Notes: generated from the sequence alone by a model not told the origin. Positions 48,501-58,551 are shown, counted from the stretch's first letter. The stretch is 64,000 nucleotides of DNA from Daphnia carinata (GCF_022539665.2 NC_081336.1:1364001-1428000); one strand, 5' to 3'. Program-made: numbers and translations.

Positions 48501-49530
48501 TTTTAAAATGCCGTTCGTGGTTTTGGTCGCTGTATTTGTTAAAATAAAATTGAAATGGTAGTAGCCAATATGGGGGTGGGTGGGGATTCACGCTCTAAAA
48601 GTATGTTTAAAGAGTTCACATCAGTGCAGTTCCCGTCTCAAAAAAGCAAGATTTTCAATTTTGATGAATTTTTCGGTTGTTAATTGGAAAACAAGATGAC
48701 GCTGCTGTGCCACTATTTACTTGCTGACTATATGGGAGCGGTGAAAGCTGTGTTCGAAAGTTTCTGTTAAATATGTCATATTCCAATGGAAAACTCAAGA
48801 AAATCTAATGGTGCTTCTGTTCGTTTTCATCCCTGAGTGTGTTTTGGAAGTGAAGCCCACAGAATGCTTGGTGTTTATGGTACATATCTTGTAATCACCT
48901 ATGCCACCTGTCAAACCAAAAAACTATTAGCAACCTACTACGTTGCATTCATCAAACTATACCAGTGCTCATTGAGAGGTATAAGACTAATGTTTTGTTA
49001 TCAGAATCTCATTGACGGATTTTGCTTTTAAGGTTTAGCTCATGAAACTTCATTTGTAAAGAATACTTCCCGTTGAGGAATGTCACCAAAGATGCAAATC
49101 CTATGGGTAGGAATACCATAATATCGTTCTTCTACTCTTTAACCACTCATGGTCTGCTGTCAATCGTGATCTGAGTGGTGCACCATATTCATCTTCGTTG
49201 CAGTCTCAACTGTAATGACAGTCATTTTGGCAGTTGTAATCTCTACTTAGCCTACCAACAGACACAGACATGTACCTCAACACAATTTCTACTGGTATTT
49301 TGAATTTTTCTTATGCCTCATATAGTTTTCTTTTTTATTTAAATTGAACATTCAACCATAGAATTGCCAACTGTTAGCCATCTGTTGCCTATTTGCTGGC
49401 CCTACAGTCTTTCTAGCCATCGGACAGCAGAAGTAAGTCAAATTGCTTTCAACGTTTGGTTACAACAACTATCTTATATTTCCCACTAACTAGTTCTTTT
49501 TCTTTACTTTTACGATTTAGAACACAGCCT
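45501..49530. other. Mostly non-coding stretch inside the rearranged block
   Basis: AT-rich with poly-T tracts at 45865-45975. Apart from the deubiquitinase fragment at 46660-46980 and a downstream frame (QIRNYKNWERKLTEAQY at ~47030-47170, not identified), I see no supportable gene. Confidence 0.5.
46660..46980 (+). pseudogene. Fragment of USP4/15-type deubiquitinase
   Basis: The frame reads DLFSWVLKLALVCLGSDG followed by VPVAFDPTCYLSLPMPVEKE. The segment FDPxCYLxLPxPxxKE is characteristic of USP4/11/15 proteins just before the ubiquitin-like insert. Flanking catalytic boxes (Cys box, His box) are not seen, and the zinc-ribbon cysteine pair upstream is missing or altered. Treated as a gene relic; a short divergent functional gene is less likely. 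Confidence 0.5.
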
Positions 49531-49534
49531 TCTT

Positions 49535-49960
49535 CGTCTTCGCCACGCCCGTCGTCACCTCGCCCGTCATCCCGTCTTCGCATCGCCCGTTGTCCCGACT
49601 TCGCCTCGCCAGTCGCCCCGTCTTCGCCTCGCCCGTCGCCCCTTCTTCGCCTCGTGGTCGCGCCGTCTTCACCTCGCCCGTCGCCCCTTCTTCGCCTCGT
49701 GGTCGCGCCGTCTTCACCTCGCCCGTCGCCCCTTCTTCGCCTCGCCCGTCGCCCCGTCTTCGCCTCGCCCGTCGCCCCTTCTTCGCCTCGCCCGTCGTCC
49801 CGTCTCCGCCTCGCCCGTCGTCCCGTCTCCGCCTCGCCCGTCGTCCCGTCTCCGCCTCGCCCGTCGTCCCGTCTCCGCCTCGCCCCGTCTTCGCTTCGTG
49901 GCCACGCCGTCTTCGCCACCCCTATCGCCCCTTCGTCACCTCGTGGTCGCCTCGTCTTCG
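49535..49960. repeat. 23-bp GC-rich minisatellite
   Basis: Unit CTTCGCCTCGCCCGTCGYCCCGT (23 bp), up to ~18 copies, with a ~90 bp internal duplication carrying GTGGTCGCGCC variants. Because 23 is not a multiple of 3 and the unit lacks stops, long ORFs appear in several frames on both strands (up to 212 codons), all with a 23-residue Pro/Arg/Ser or Arg/Gly/Asp period. These are artefacts of the repeat. Confidence 0.9.
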
Positions 49961-50004
49961 TGGTATGGTTGTGTTTTGTTTTATGTTTTATTATGTCTTG
50001 CAAA

Positions 50005-50321
50005 TTAACCCGTTGGCTGCCACACTCCCGCTTTGATCCCCTTTTTTTTGTAGCTTGACAGGGACGGGCCGCGCTGTTCTGCTCCATGGTCTATCTGCCA
50101 TGGGGTGGAGCAGCGCCACTGCCCAAGATTGGCCGAATGGCCCCAAAGGCAATGCACCACAGGGAATCCCTTGATCGAGACGGCGATGTAGACCTGGGAT
50201 GTGCATTTCCGTAAAGGTCTCATCGCCGTCTCAGCCCGGCCCACCCGGCCCCCTTGGTCGCTATCCCTTTGATAGCGACAGTAGCTATTGTAGATAGGTG
50301 GCGTGGCAGCCAACGGGTTAG
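50005..50321. mobile_element. TTAA-type MITE, piggyBac-like termini
   Basis: Perfect 15-bp terminal inverted repeats: CCCGTTGGCTGCCAC (50009-50023) and GTGGCAGCCAACGGG (50303-50317). Flanked by TTAA on the left and TTAG on the right, a one-base-decayed TTAA target duplication. It is ~309 bp long, with no transposase ORF. Internal hairpin GAGACGGCGATG..CATCGCCGTCTC at ~50177-50234. CCC-starting TIRs with TTAA targets are the piggyBac hallmark; family assignment is inference. Confidence 0.75.
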
Positions 50322-50467
50322 TTTTAAGTGTATTTGTGTATGTATTGTATGTTGTGTACTGTATTTTGAAATGGATGTAAAAGTGGTGGATATGTGGGTG
50401 GAAGGAGGGACAATAAAAATGATTATATACTATTTACTTTTTGTATTTATTATTTAGCTATACATTA

Positions 50468-50538
50468 GCTGATATGGGGATCGAACCGTAGTATTCTAGC
50501 GTGACAACCACACGCTTTACCATTATTCCAACCATGAA
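50468..50538 (-). repeat. tRNA-like sequence, left member of inverted pair
   Basis: On the minus strand it ends GGTTCGATCCCCATATCAG (B-box-like) and carries an A-box-like GGTAAAGCGTGTGG. The same terminus closes the plus-strand element at 50628-50698. Confidence 0.5.
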
Positions 50539-50627
50539 CTTATGAACAACTAATGTGCATTCAATAATAAGCTAATGTGAATTGCATATCTATATAGGTA
50601 TCACAATCCTAAACAATATTAACAAGA

Positions 50628-50698
50628 GCAACTATGGCATGACAGTAGTATGCTGTCCTGCGACGCAAGAAGTCTGTGGTTCGATCCCCATATCAGTT
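50628..50698 (+). repeat. tRNA-like sequence, right member of inverted pair
   Basis: ACTATGGCATGACAGTAGTA (A-box-like) and GTGGTTCGATCCCCATATCA (B-box). It shares the 19-bp terminus CTGATATGGGGATCGAACC (as reverse complement) with the element at 50468-50538. Acceptor pairing is only partial. It lies ~110 bp upstream of structured element copy 2, echoing the layout at 18.3-18.7 kb. Confidence 0.5.
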
Positions 50699-50809
50699 AA
50701 TGAACAGCGGAAATAAAAAAAAAAGTTGATGAACGTAATGTGTGAAAACCGCGAAAACAGACAATGAAAGAAACAAATTTTGGAAAAAATATTTTATAAA
50801 AAAAATTTT

Positions 50810-51225
50810 ATTGACAATTCTCTGCACATTAGAATTATTTTTGCAACTTTAAAAAGGCACAATAGCCCTTTCAAAAGTTGCCGTCAACCCAGGCAGGGGG
50901 AGACACTGCCTTGTTGACCCACCGGGGAGATTACCCGGTGATTGGCTAAGAGAAGCCGGAAGAAGAGCCGAAGATTTGGAACATTTTTACTGGAGCGATT
51001 AACCTTTAGTTCGGATTTGTGGGTAGCCACGTCGCCCTCCGTGAACACATCATCGGACTGAGCGGCACCCCACGTCCCCTTTCCGGCCAGAGCCCTCCAA
51101 ACCTCGGTATATGTTATTTTTATATATACCGTACAGTAGGGGCATGACCCCCTACGGGCTTATTACGAGTCAAGGGGAAACGGGGCTACGGAAAGGAAGG
51201 GAGCCCAGATATGCACTTCAATTTT
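50810..51225 (+). repeat. Dispersed element with conserved RNA-like hairpins, copy 2
   Basis: Homologue of 18650-19040. Hairpins: GCAACTTT..AAAGTTGC (50842-50881); GTCAAC..GGCAG/CTGCC..GTTGAC (50883-50918); CACCGG..CCGGTG (50920-50940); GGCT..AGCC; GTAGGGG..CCCCTAC (51136-51155). In the second hairpin the T-A pair of copy 1 is C-G here, a compensatory change. It ends GGGAGCCCAGATATGCAC like copy 1. Confidence 0.75.
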
Positions 51226-51669
51226 TTAAATATAAAATACCGTCTCGGGAATCCGAATGAAGTATAGAAATGTCATGTCATCCATCCAATCATTACAATT
51301 TATTCAGTGTCTTGCCCCAACCAAGAATCTTTCAGATCCACTACTATTAACCTATACTGAGAAAAGAAAAACAATACCATTAAGCATCTCAATTGTTGCT
51401 CATGTGACTTACATGACTCATAGATTCAACTTCTGACAGAAGCTTGGGAAAGGCCATACAAATTGCAGATGAAAATCATTGCATAAGGCTCTTGAATGAT
51501 AAAATAGCACCCATAGAATGTTGCATTGTTGATAGTTGTGTTCCCAGTATGCTGAAAATCCTTTCCTATTGGATAAATTTTTTTTTTGTAGATTAGACAT
51601 GGTTGGCAAAAAGGAGGAGAAATGCTTCGTCATAAATTCAAAATTTTTTCAAGAAAATTCTGTTCATAC

Positions 51670-52161
51670 CTAAAGAGTCCATGTATGATGTTCATTGCTG
51701 CAATGCCAGCAAAGTGAAACATCTTTAGGGCCATTTAAGTACCCAGCTTCACCAACACTCTGAACGTAAAGGACAAGTTGTTGTTTAGCAAGAGAAGCAG
51801 AATTATTTGAGGCTTCTAGCTATGACAGAACTATAAAGGATTGCTGTTATACAGATTCATTTACACAAGATGGTACTTCTTATTAGACAATGTGCATACT
51901 CTATTACTTTATCTCATACCTTAATGGTAATGCACTGCGTTTTTTCAACTGTAGGCTCACTCTTCCATCCTATACCACTTCCAGACTTCATCCTCCGCTC
52001 AAATTCTGTGAATGCAAAATAATAGCATTAAAAATTCTTTTTCGATAGACAAAAAACCGAAAAGTACCTAATCCATGTTTGATGTTGAACTCATCCCATT
52101 TCTGGGTTTCCGTACCACACCCATTTTCGGCAGTCTTTATGGCAATATTAATCAAAGCCAT
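51670..52161 (-). CDS. Small three-exon hypothetical protein
   Basis: Exons 52161-52068, 52005-51920, 51819-51670 join in phase to 109 codons plus stop: MALINIAIKTAENGCGTETQ.., FERRMKSGSGIGWKSEP, ..QQLVLYVQSVGEAGYLNGP, ending CWHCSNEHHTWTL. Consistent phases and good GT/AG sites support a real exon chain. An open frame extends upstream of the chosen ATG to a possible acceptor at ~52205, so it may be the 3' end of a larger or broken gene. A CxxC-H pattern near the C-terminus might bind metal. No family recognised. Confidence 0.45.
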
Positions 52162-52460
52162 ACGTCCCACTATGAAATGGATGTTGAAAAGCAAATAAAA
52201 ACCTGTTGAGATGGATATCAGGAGAATCAGAATAGATCTCAATCAACTTCAGTTATTCGATTGCAGTTTACCAAGCATAGTAGCAAAATAAAATAATTAT
52301 CAAAGAAAAACATATCCACACTTGAGTTGCCGATTGGGTAAGTTTGATGCAATCTATGGCAATCCGTTTTAACCTGTTTTAACCTTTGACACTTCAAAAA
52401 CAGCAGGAACTTTCAAAACAATGGGTTTTAGCGGCACCCAGTGGACGTGGACTTGAACTG

Positions 52461-52542
52461 GTATGGCAATCAGTTTTACCCAAAAAAAAAAAAAAAAAAT
52501 TTGGCCTTTTCTTTTTTACAGCTATGACCATCTAGCGGCCAG
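52461..52542 (+). mobile_element. ~85 bp TATGGCAATCC short element, copy e
   Basis: Begins TATGGCAATCAGTTTTACCC, then a poly-A run, TTGGCC, TTTTTTACAGCTATGACCAT, and ends near GCGGCCAG. A partial copy of the same 5' end lies ~105 bp upstream (near 52355-52375). Confidence 0.65.
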
Positions 52543-52892
52543 ATTCCTATTTAATTTTCTCATTCATTCCTTCAGACGTGGATTGGATATGGTTACTTGA
52601 ACACTGGATTTGCAAACGCAGTACAGCTGACTTATGTTTCACATGGTCAGTTGGAGATTTCCCAGGCAAAATTACTAGTAACTCAGCATTTGGTACCATC
52701 TTTACTATAATTTTATACAGTATCCTGCATGTCTCACTAATTAAGATTTAAATCCTTTTATAGATTGTCACATCAGTGAGCAAGGTTCGGTTTAGGGATT
52801 GAGAGCCCTCAGCGACTATAACACCTCGCCCATATTGAAATTGTAGCACTGGGTTACTGCCACTGATTCTTCAAAATGCCTATCTTAATCTT

Positions 52893-54330
52893 AAATTAAA
52901 AACCTGGCCGTCGACAAGTAAAATACTCCAAGGTCGAGAAAATCCTCGAGTCGCCCCGCGGTCGCGACAAGAGTATTGCACCCAGCTTGAAGATTTGACC
53001 GCTGATGGCTCGTGACAGTTCCTTCATATATAATGACAGATTTTAAAACCGAATTGTAGGAGAATTTACACGACCCGCGGTGAATTCGAATCGAAAATTC
53101 ACGAGTGAGTGTGACAATTACAACTTCTGGCTTTTGAACCATGGCGGGGACGCACCAGCAACACCTTGTTCTAACAATATGTTAATAACCGGTACCAAGT
53201 ACGCCGCCTATATGAAGAAATGTGAAATTTTAGATGACTTAATCAACGAATGTCACGAAGGGTTTGTTGAGTATCTTAGATGCAATTGAACCTTTTAGCA
53301 GTCGCAATCACCGACGTGCCCACTCAAAATTAATTTTTTCCTCAACTTACCCAGTTCATACCGACCCATTCGAATCAAGTTAGTACGAGGGCATCAAGGT
53401 TTCAAAATTACACAGCGTTAATTAATTGGATTACCGTTTTGCCGGAGCCCCTGACAGCACAAGCAATCAAATCTCTTTTGGCAAGAGTAACTGCAACTGA
53501 AGCTTTCTGTACAGGTGTTGGTTTTATGTAGTCAGAATTCTTAATGTTTTGAAGTAGTGGGCGCAGGCCGGCTTCTTCGAGTGATGTTATGTATTGAGGT
53601 ACATCTTTTCCTGTAACCTAAAGCAAACCCAATAGATATTTTCAAATCATAAAATACTGTTTCGAAAAATGCTTCCCTGGATTCGATGGAGAACAACTTT
53701 ATCAAAATTGTTAAGGCGTTCCCCACAGACGATCCCACTTAAACAGTTCCTTTTCATCGCATGTCACAGCTTCCGGAATATATTGTTCACGCGGCTTTCC
53801 GTTTTTCGTTAATTCACGAATAGATTCGTACAGCCTTTCGAGGTGTGGCCAACTTCATGACACTAGGGGTAAGACAATGAACACTGGAACATAAAATATT
53901 TTTTGTAAAGGTACAATTGATGTTTACCTTGTAACACTTGCTGTCACCAATGAACCCTCCTTGTGGAAAATGCCTTGCTACATGGCCCACTTCTTGGTTG
54001 GAAATGAACACTAAACTTTAGTAAAAGAAAACTAGATATGAGTCTCATATTCACCTTATGACACCTGCATGCTCGACTCCCACCTCCTCCTTGTGGGCAT
54101 TACATGGAAAAATGTCCTTTTCCAAACTGTTTAATAACTATGGATTAGCCAGACTAGAATGTACTAACCCGAATAGTATTTTTATTTTTCTTACCTCATG
54201 GCAAGTACGACTTCCACCACCTAATCTTTCGAAGACAACAAAATTTGTCCAACTCAAAATTATTCAAACATTAGTATCAGCTATTAATTGTTATCTATTA
54301 GCGTACCTTGAAAAGCGTTGAAAAATGAGT
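52893..54330 (-). pseudogene. Decayed vasa-like DEAD-box helicase, right copy
   Basis: Same content and same disabling lesions as the left copy on the minus strand: broken CCHC knuckles, AVRGSGKT motif I, KPEVVIVTLTREFSIRIHR. It is truncated within the motif II exon (ends RFLI at 52893), so DEAD itself and everything after it are missing. Shared lesions show that the gene was already dead before it was duplicated. Confidence 0.85.
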
Positions 54331-54740
54331 AAATTAAACGCCAGAAATCGCTAAAGCCACGAGGTCAAGAAGCAAAATCAAGCGAGGAAGGCAGACTGCA
54401 CGCGCTAAGCCAATCTAGAAATATGCATGAAAAACAACTGCCCGATGAGCCACGGTTTAAGGCGCCTCTTGTGGACGCAAAGGTCGTTACGAGAAACTTT
54501 ATCCGTCACAAATTAAATGTTTTTAAACAAATTTAAAGTAATCATCCAAATCAAGATTTAACTTTTAAAAAAAGAAAAAAAGCGTAATACTTGGGGAAAC
54601 ACACTTTAATTTCTTGCTCCTTTCCTTTAGTTTATTCCAAAATGGAGTATGATGATTTTTCGTTAACTAAATTAACTAGAAATGTGACCGGTAGATGGCA
54701 ATAGCAGTAAAACAGAAAAAAGGCCAATATTTTTTATTTT
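52893..54740. repeat. Right arm of 1.85 kb inverted duplication
   Basis: Reverse-complement copy of 41755-43606, with few differences. The outer end lies within a complete TATGGCAATCC element (54685-54766). Confidence 0.9.
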
Positions 54741-54766
54741 TATTTTGGGTAAAACGGATTGCCATA
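54685..54766 (-). mobile_element. ~85 bp TATGGCAATCC short element, copy f
   Basis: Complete minus-strand copy: TATGGCAATCCGTTTTACCC, A/T-rich middle, TATTGGCC, TTTTCTGTTTTACTGCTATT, then GCCATCTACCGGTC. ATGGCAAT near one end and ATTGCCAT near the other form a short terminal inverted repeat. Confidence 0.75.
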
Positions 54767-54987
54767 GTGACAGAGCTTCTTTCTTTCTGTTAGCTGTCAT
54801 TTACGTAACGTTCGCCGTCGTCTTCGTTCCGCGCAATAGTACGTATCGTGTGTTATGTTAATCGTTTATTTTATTAATGTCATTAATTAATCGGGAGAAG
54901 GCAAACTGCATGATTCTTATGTTTCCTCTTTAACTGGTGGTGGTCATCTTACAGGACAGTTCGTTTCTTTAATATCTCTCCTTTATA

Positions 54988-56194
54988 ATGGCACCCACTA
55001 AGGGTGAATCAAAAACTCTTCTTACCAATAAGGGTTAGTTTGATCACATTAGTTGAAATTTTGCTATATGGACATTACAATATTGACATTTTTGTTTCAA
55101 TATTGCCAGAAATTGAAAACCGTAGAACCTGCTGTTCCAGAAAGATGGTGATTCTGTCAGTTTCAGTATTTGCCATTGCTCTGAGTGCTGTTACTCTAAG
55201 CTTTGTTACAGTCTCATCATACCCTTTACATGCTTCTTGCCGTGTTGATTGGTAAGTGGCAACCCTAACCATCACTGTCAATCTTTTGTTACATAGCTTT
55301 TCCATATTTCCTAAGGACCTTTGGAAAACCATGTGATGAAGTTAGGACATCCCTAGGTAATTGAAATTCTAGTGGTTGTAAAGCTGAAAAATATCGTTAC
55401 CTGTTTGTCTTTTCAACAGTAAATCAAATTCAAAAATGGAACATGGATACTCAGAATCTTTGTGGCACTGGACAGAAATGTTTGTATCAGGTAAGCAAAC
55501 TGGTCTAAACGTTTGAGTGTGTATACACGTTGCATACACGTTTGGCCTGTGATCTAGCTTTATGCATACATTTTTATATTTTCTAGTACCTCACCTCAAC
55601 TCCAGCTAAAATTACTGGCACACACACAACCCCAGTGAAACGGTAAGTATTGTATAGGAAACGTTACGTTATTTACTTGTATCACAGTTATACTTAATGT
55701 TTCCAGTTACGTCGATGACGTGTCGTTCACTTTTGCTCCCGGGCCAGACAACTCCTGTAAAGTGCAGGTAATAAATTTACAGTATGGGTGATTAACTATA
55801 AGGTTAAGTATCAAAATTTTGTGTTTAAATATTCATAGATAGATAGTTAATAGATATCAAATAATCTCTATGTATCTCTCTAGGGCTTTTCAACATCCCA
55901 GACCTGGTACGCGATATTGGTAAGAAAATAATTTACATGTTAATTAGAACTCCGACGATTTACGCTTTGACTTTTTTCAGGATTATGGAACTAACTATTG
56001 CAACATCAAAAATCTGGTGGAGGTAAGGAATGCATTTTTTCTTCTGATTTTACATTTTCAGTATTAAATATTCTATCAATTATACCTATGGATTATAGGG
56101 CGCTGAACTTGGAATCAATGACACCAAATATAGTGAGAACACCAGTGATTCTGTTTGCACCCAGTATTCTTCAGCAAATTGCGAGATTTACTAG
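54988..56194 (+). CDS. Conserved single-pass membrane protein, unknown function
   Basis: Nine exons: 54988-55033, 55110-55251, 55316-55356, 55420-55490, 55587-55642, 55707-55767, 55884-55919, 55981-56022, 56099-56194; 196 aa, phases consistent. A short cytosolic N-terminus with RRTCCSRK precedes one TM helix (~28-50). The extracellular part has about eight cysteines and motifs GKPCDEVRTSL, CLYQYLTSTPAKI, HTTPVKRYVDDVSFTF, TWYAILDYGTNYCNIKNL. The regular cysteine pattern and many tiny exons indicate a real, conserved gene; I cannot name the family. It begins only ~220 bp beyond the right arm of the inverted duplication. Confidence 0.8.
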
Positions 56195-56753
56195 ATGAGG
56201 AGCGAGAAGTATAATGGCATCTTATCCTTACCAGTTAATCATAAATAATATTCCTTACATTGTGAAAAATGTTCTACATACTTAGTCATACAGGAGTGAT
56301 GCTGATGCAAGTGCTGATGAATTTTCATTTCCCTGCAAAATATAGGCACTGAAATGAAATATTTGTTATAAAATGTGAAAGCTAGTTTCTCATGATTTCT
56401 AAAAAGAATACAATTCTATACGTTACCACAACTTTCAATTATATAAAATAGATTTGCCAGTGAAAGGAAAGTTATGCAACATATATATTTTTCACAAATT
56501 GACGCCAGAACGGCAATTTAGTAGGAATTAGAAATCTAGACTGGAAGAAATACGATGTGATAATACACAGCAATTTTCTGGAATAGGTTTCACTCTGATA
56601 AATGACTAGCGATTGTGTAAAGCTTAAAGTAAAAGGATATCTCTGTAATCTGCTATCAATAAATTTAAAAAAGCTCTTAAACACCAAAAATACTTGACAA
56701 AACGCAACTGAACTAAATACTTAACCTTCAACCATCCTTGGCCAGATAGCTGT

Positions 56754-58332
56754 TCACTGATCTGAAATCTGCAGAAGGCTGTCGACGATGGCTTCACGGC
56801 GACCGTCACACGCATCAATGACACTCTGAATTACTTGAGGATCAATGGTCGGAAACATGCTCATGATTTCCTTGATTTCCTGCAATAGAGGATAATAAAA
56901 AATGAATGGTAATACATTGACATTTAAAAAATCTGGAGGCTGCAACTCTTTACCTCTTGTGTAAGTGGCTTCGGGCGTGAAACCATGGAAGGATGCCCCT
57001 GGGCAGTTACCATGCCGGTTGCTGGATTGGTAGAATTATAAACGGGGACGGATACACAGGTAGGGCCATAGGCAGGCATGACCATCACGGGTGCAGCTAT
57101 CGGTGTTTGGGCAACCGGGATGACGGTTGAATTCACAAGCGGATACCCGCCGTAAGCAGGAGCCATAGCGAATCCCATAGCTCCCGGCGCAATGAACTGC
57201 GGCGCAGCAATTGGCTATAAGGGACCAAAGAAAGTCATAAAACAACTTCAAGGGAAGGGATAAACGAAATTTTACCAAAAGCGTAAATATTATACGAATG
57301 GACCCTTCTTTGTTTTCGCCTTGTTTACCACTCAGTTGGAGCCACTGGTCAACGGATTCTTGACGGAAAACGGCTTCCGGAATCGGAATCTGGCCGTACG
57401 CAATCAGTTCGTCCATTGTTAAAGCGCATTCATCATAAACTTCAATACCGATGCTTTTCACTCCAGTTGGTAGATAACTATAGCCACAAATGGATATAAT
57501 AAAGCTCGTTCAATGATAGAAGTAAGCATTAGTTCCTTACGATTGGATACGTTTGTTCCATCGAGGAGTCCTTCCTCCACTGGGGCATGCGGGAGTTTCA
57601 TAGATTGTGTGACCAATGCGTACGCGGACATAAGGGTCCATTCGAGTTACTCCATAGTTCTTCACAAATGAAGCCTAGGAAAACAGAAATATTAAATAAA
57701 TTTAGCTCATATTTAACAAAAAAACATGTTTCTCACCTCAACGATAGTTATTATCAACTGACCAGCATAGCTTTGGTTAATATATTGAATATTGGCATTC
57801 CGCTGCTGTTGATGTAATTGAATGGCAAACTCTCTGTCAATACTTTCTTGGTTAGATGGGCTATTACCCACAAGACTGTCAGGTTTCAAAAAGTCATCTG
57901 GTAGGTTTCCAAGAACCACCTTTATTAAGATAATTATGTGTAGAAAATCTTTATTAATTAAAACCCATCTGATATTCTTTGATGCCAAAATTTGGGAAAC
58001 GAACACCTTTTGATTTAATCTGCTGGTCTTGTTTACTTTTCTCTGAAATCATCAAATACTAAACGGGAAAGCAAAATAACTTTGATTTTCTACATTGGAA
58101 AGATGTTAGGGATTATAGAGATTATTAACTACGTGATAATGTCCTGCAAAGTGAGTGGGTTCGACGTGAGGATTAGTCACCACAATTCAATTGCAATTGC
58201 GCAAGGAGAATGGCGAAGCTAAACTTTCTATAGAGTGACTGCAAATGAATTAAATACGGTTACCGCACGTTGACGATATTTGCTTTCTCCACCTCGAGAA
58301 CTTGATGGAACTCCTGGGCCGGCACCAGCCAT
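56754..58332 (-). CDS. TOLLIP: Toll-interacting protein
   Basis: Six minus-strand exons: 58332-58264, 57919-57737, 57674-57541, 57477-57276, 57214-56954, 56879-56754; 324 aa (human about 274). Order: Gly/Ser N-terminus; TOM1-binding-like segment ([11 protein letters not shown]); C2 domain with [24 protein letters not shown] and [30 protein letters not shown]; a Pro/Val/Tyr-rich linker; C-terminal CUE domain ([20 protein letters not shown]). The family binds phosphoinositides through C2 and ubiquitin through CUE, and works in endosomal sorting, IL-1/Toll signalling and selective autophagy. Divergent from ATG7 with 219 bp between start codons. Confidence 0.95.
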
Positions 58333-58551
58333 TTTTTTTTACTGTAATTTGCAAATCAAAATCAGTTCTACTGTCAACGTCTTCTGACAACGAAATGCTG
58401 AGTTCTCTTCGACAAGTTGTGTCGTTTCAGAAATTAATAAAATGTGCAACTCGTTTACCGTTAGATGGCGTTGAACAATGACTTTTGACAAGTAAACAAA
58501 ACCGAATGTTAATTTCGAGAACTTCGATTAGTGAAAAAAACACCGAAAAAC
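58333..58551. promoter_or_regulatory. Bidirectional promoter between TOLLIP and ATG7
   Basis: Only 219 bp separate the two start codons, so both 5' UTRs and core promoters must share this DNA. No TATA box is obvious. ATG7 translation is taken from the ATG at 58552. Confidence 0.6.

Noticed and set aside
49449-50087. Long overlapping ORFs (up to 212 codons) on both strands
   Set aside because: They are generated by the stop-free 23-bp repeat; residue periodicity equals the unit length and no start context or homology is seen.
58531-58551. Upstream extension of ATG7 (KKTPKN) in the same frame
   Set aside because: It would need a GTG start; the ATG at 58552 gives the expected N-terminus.
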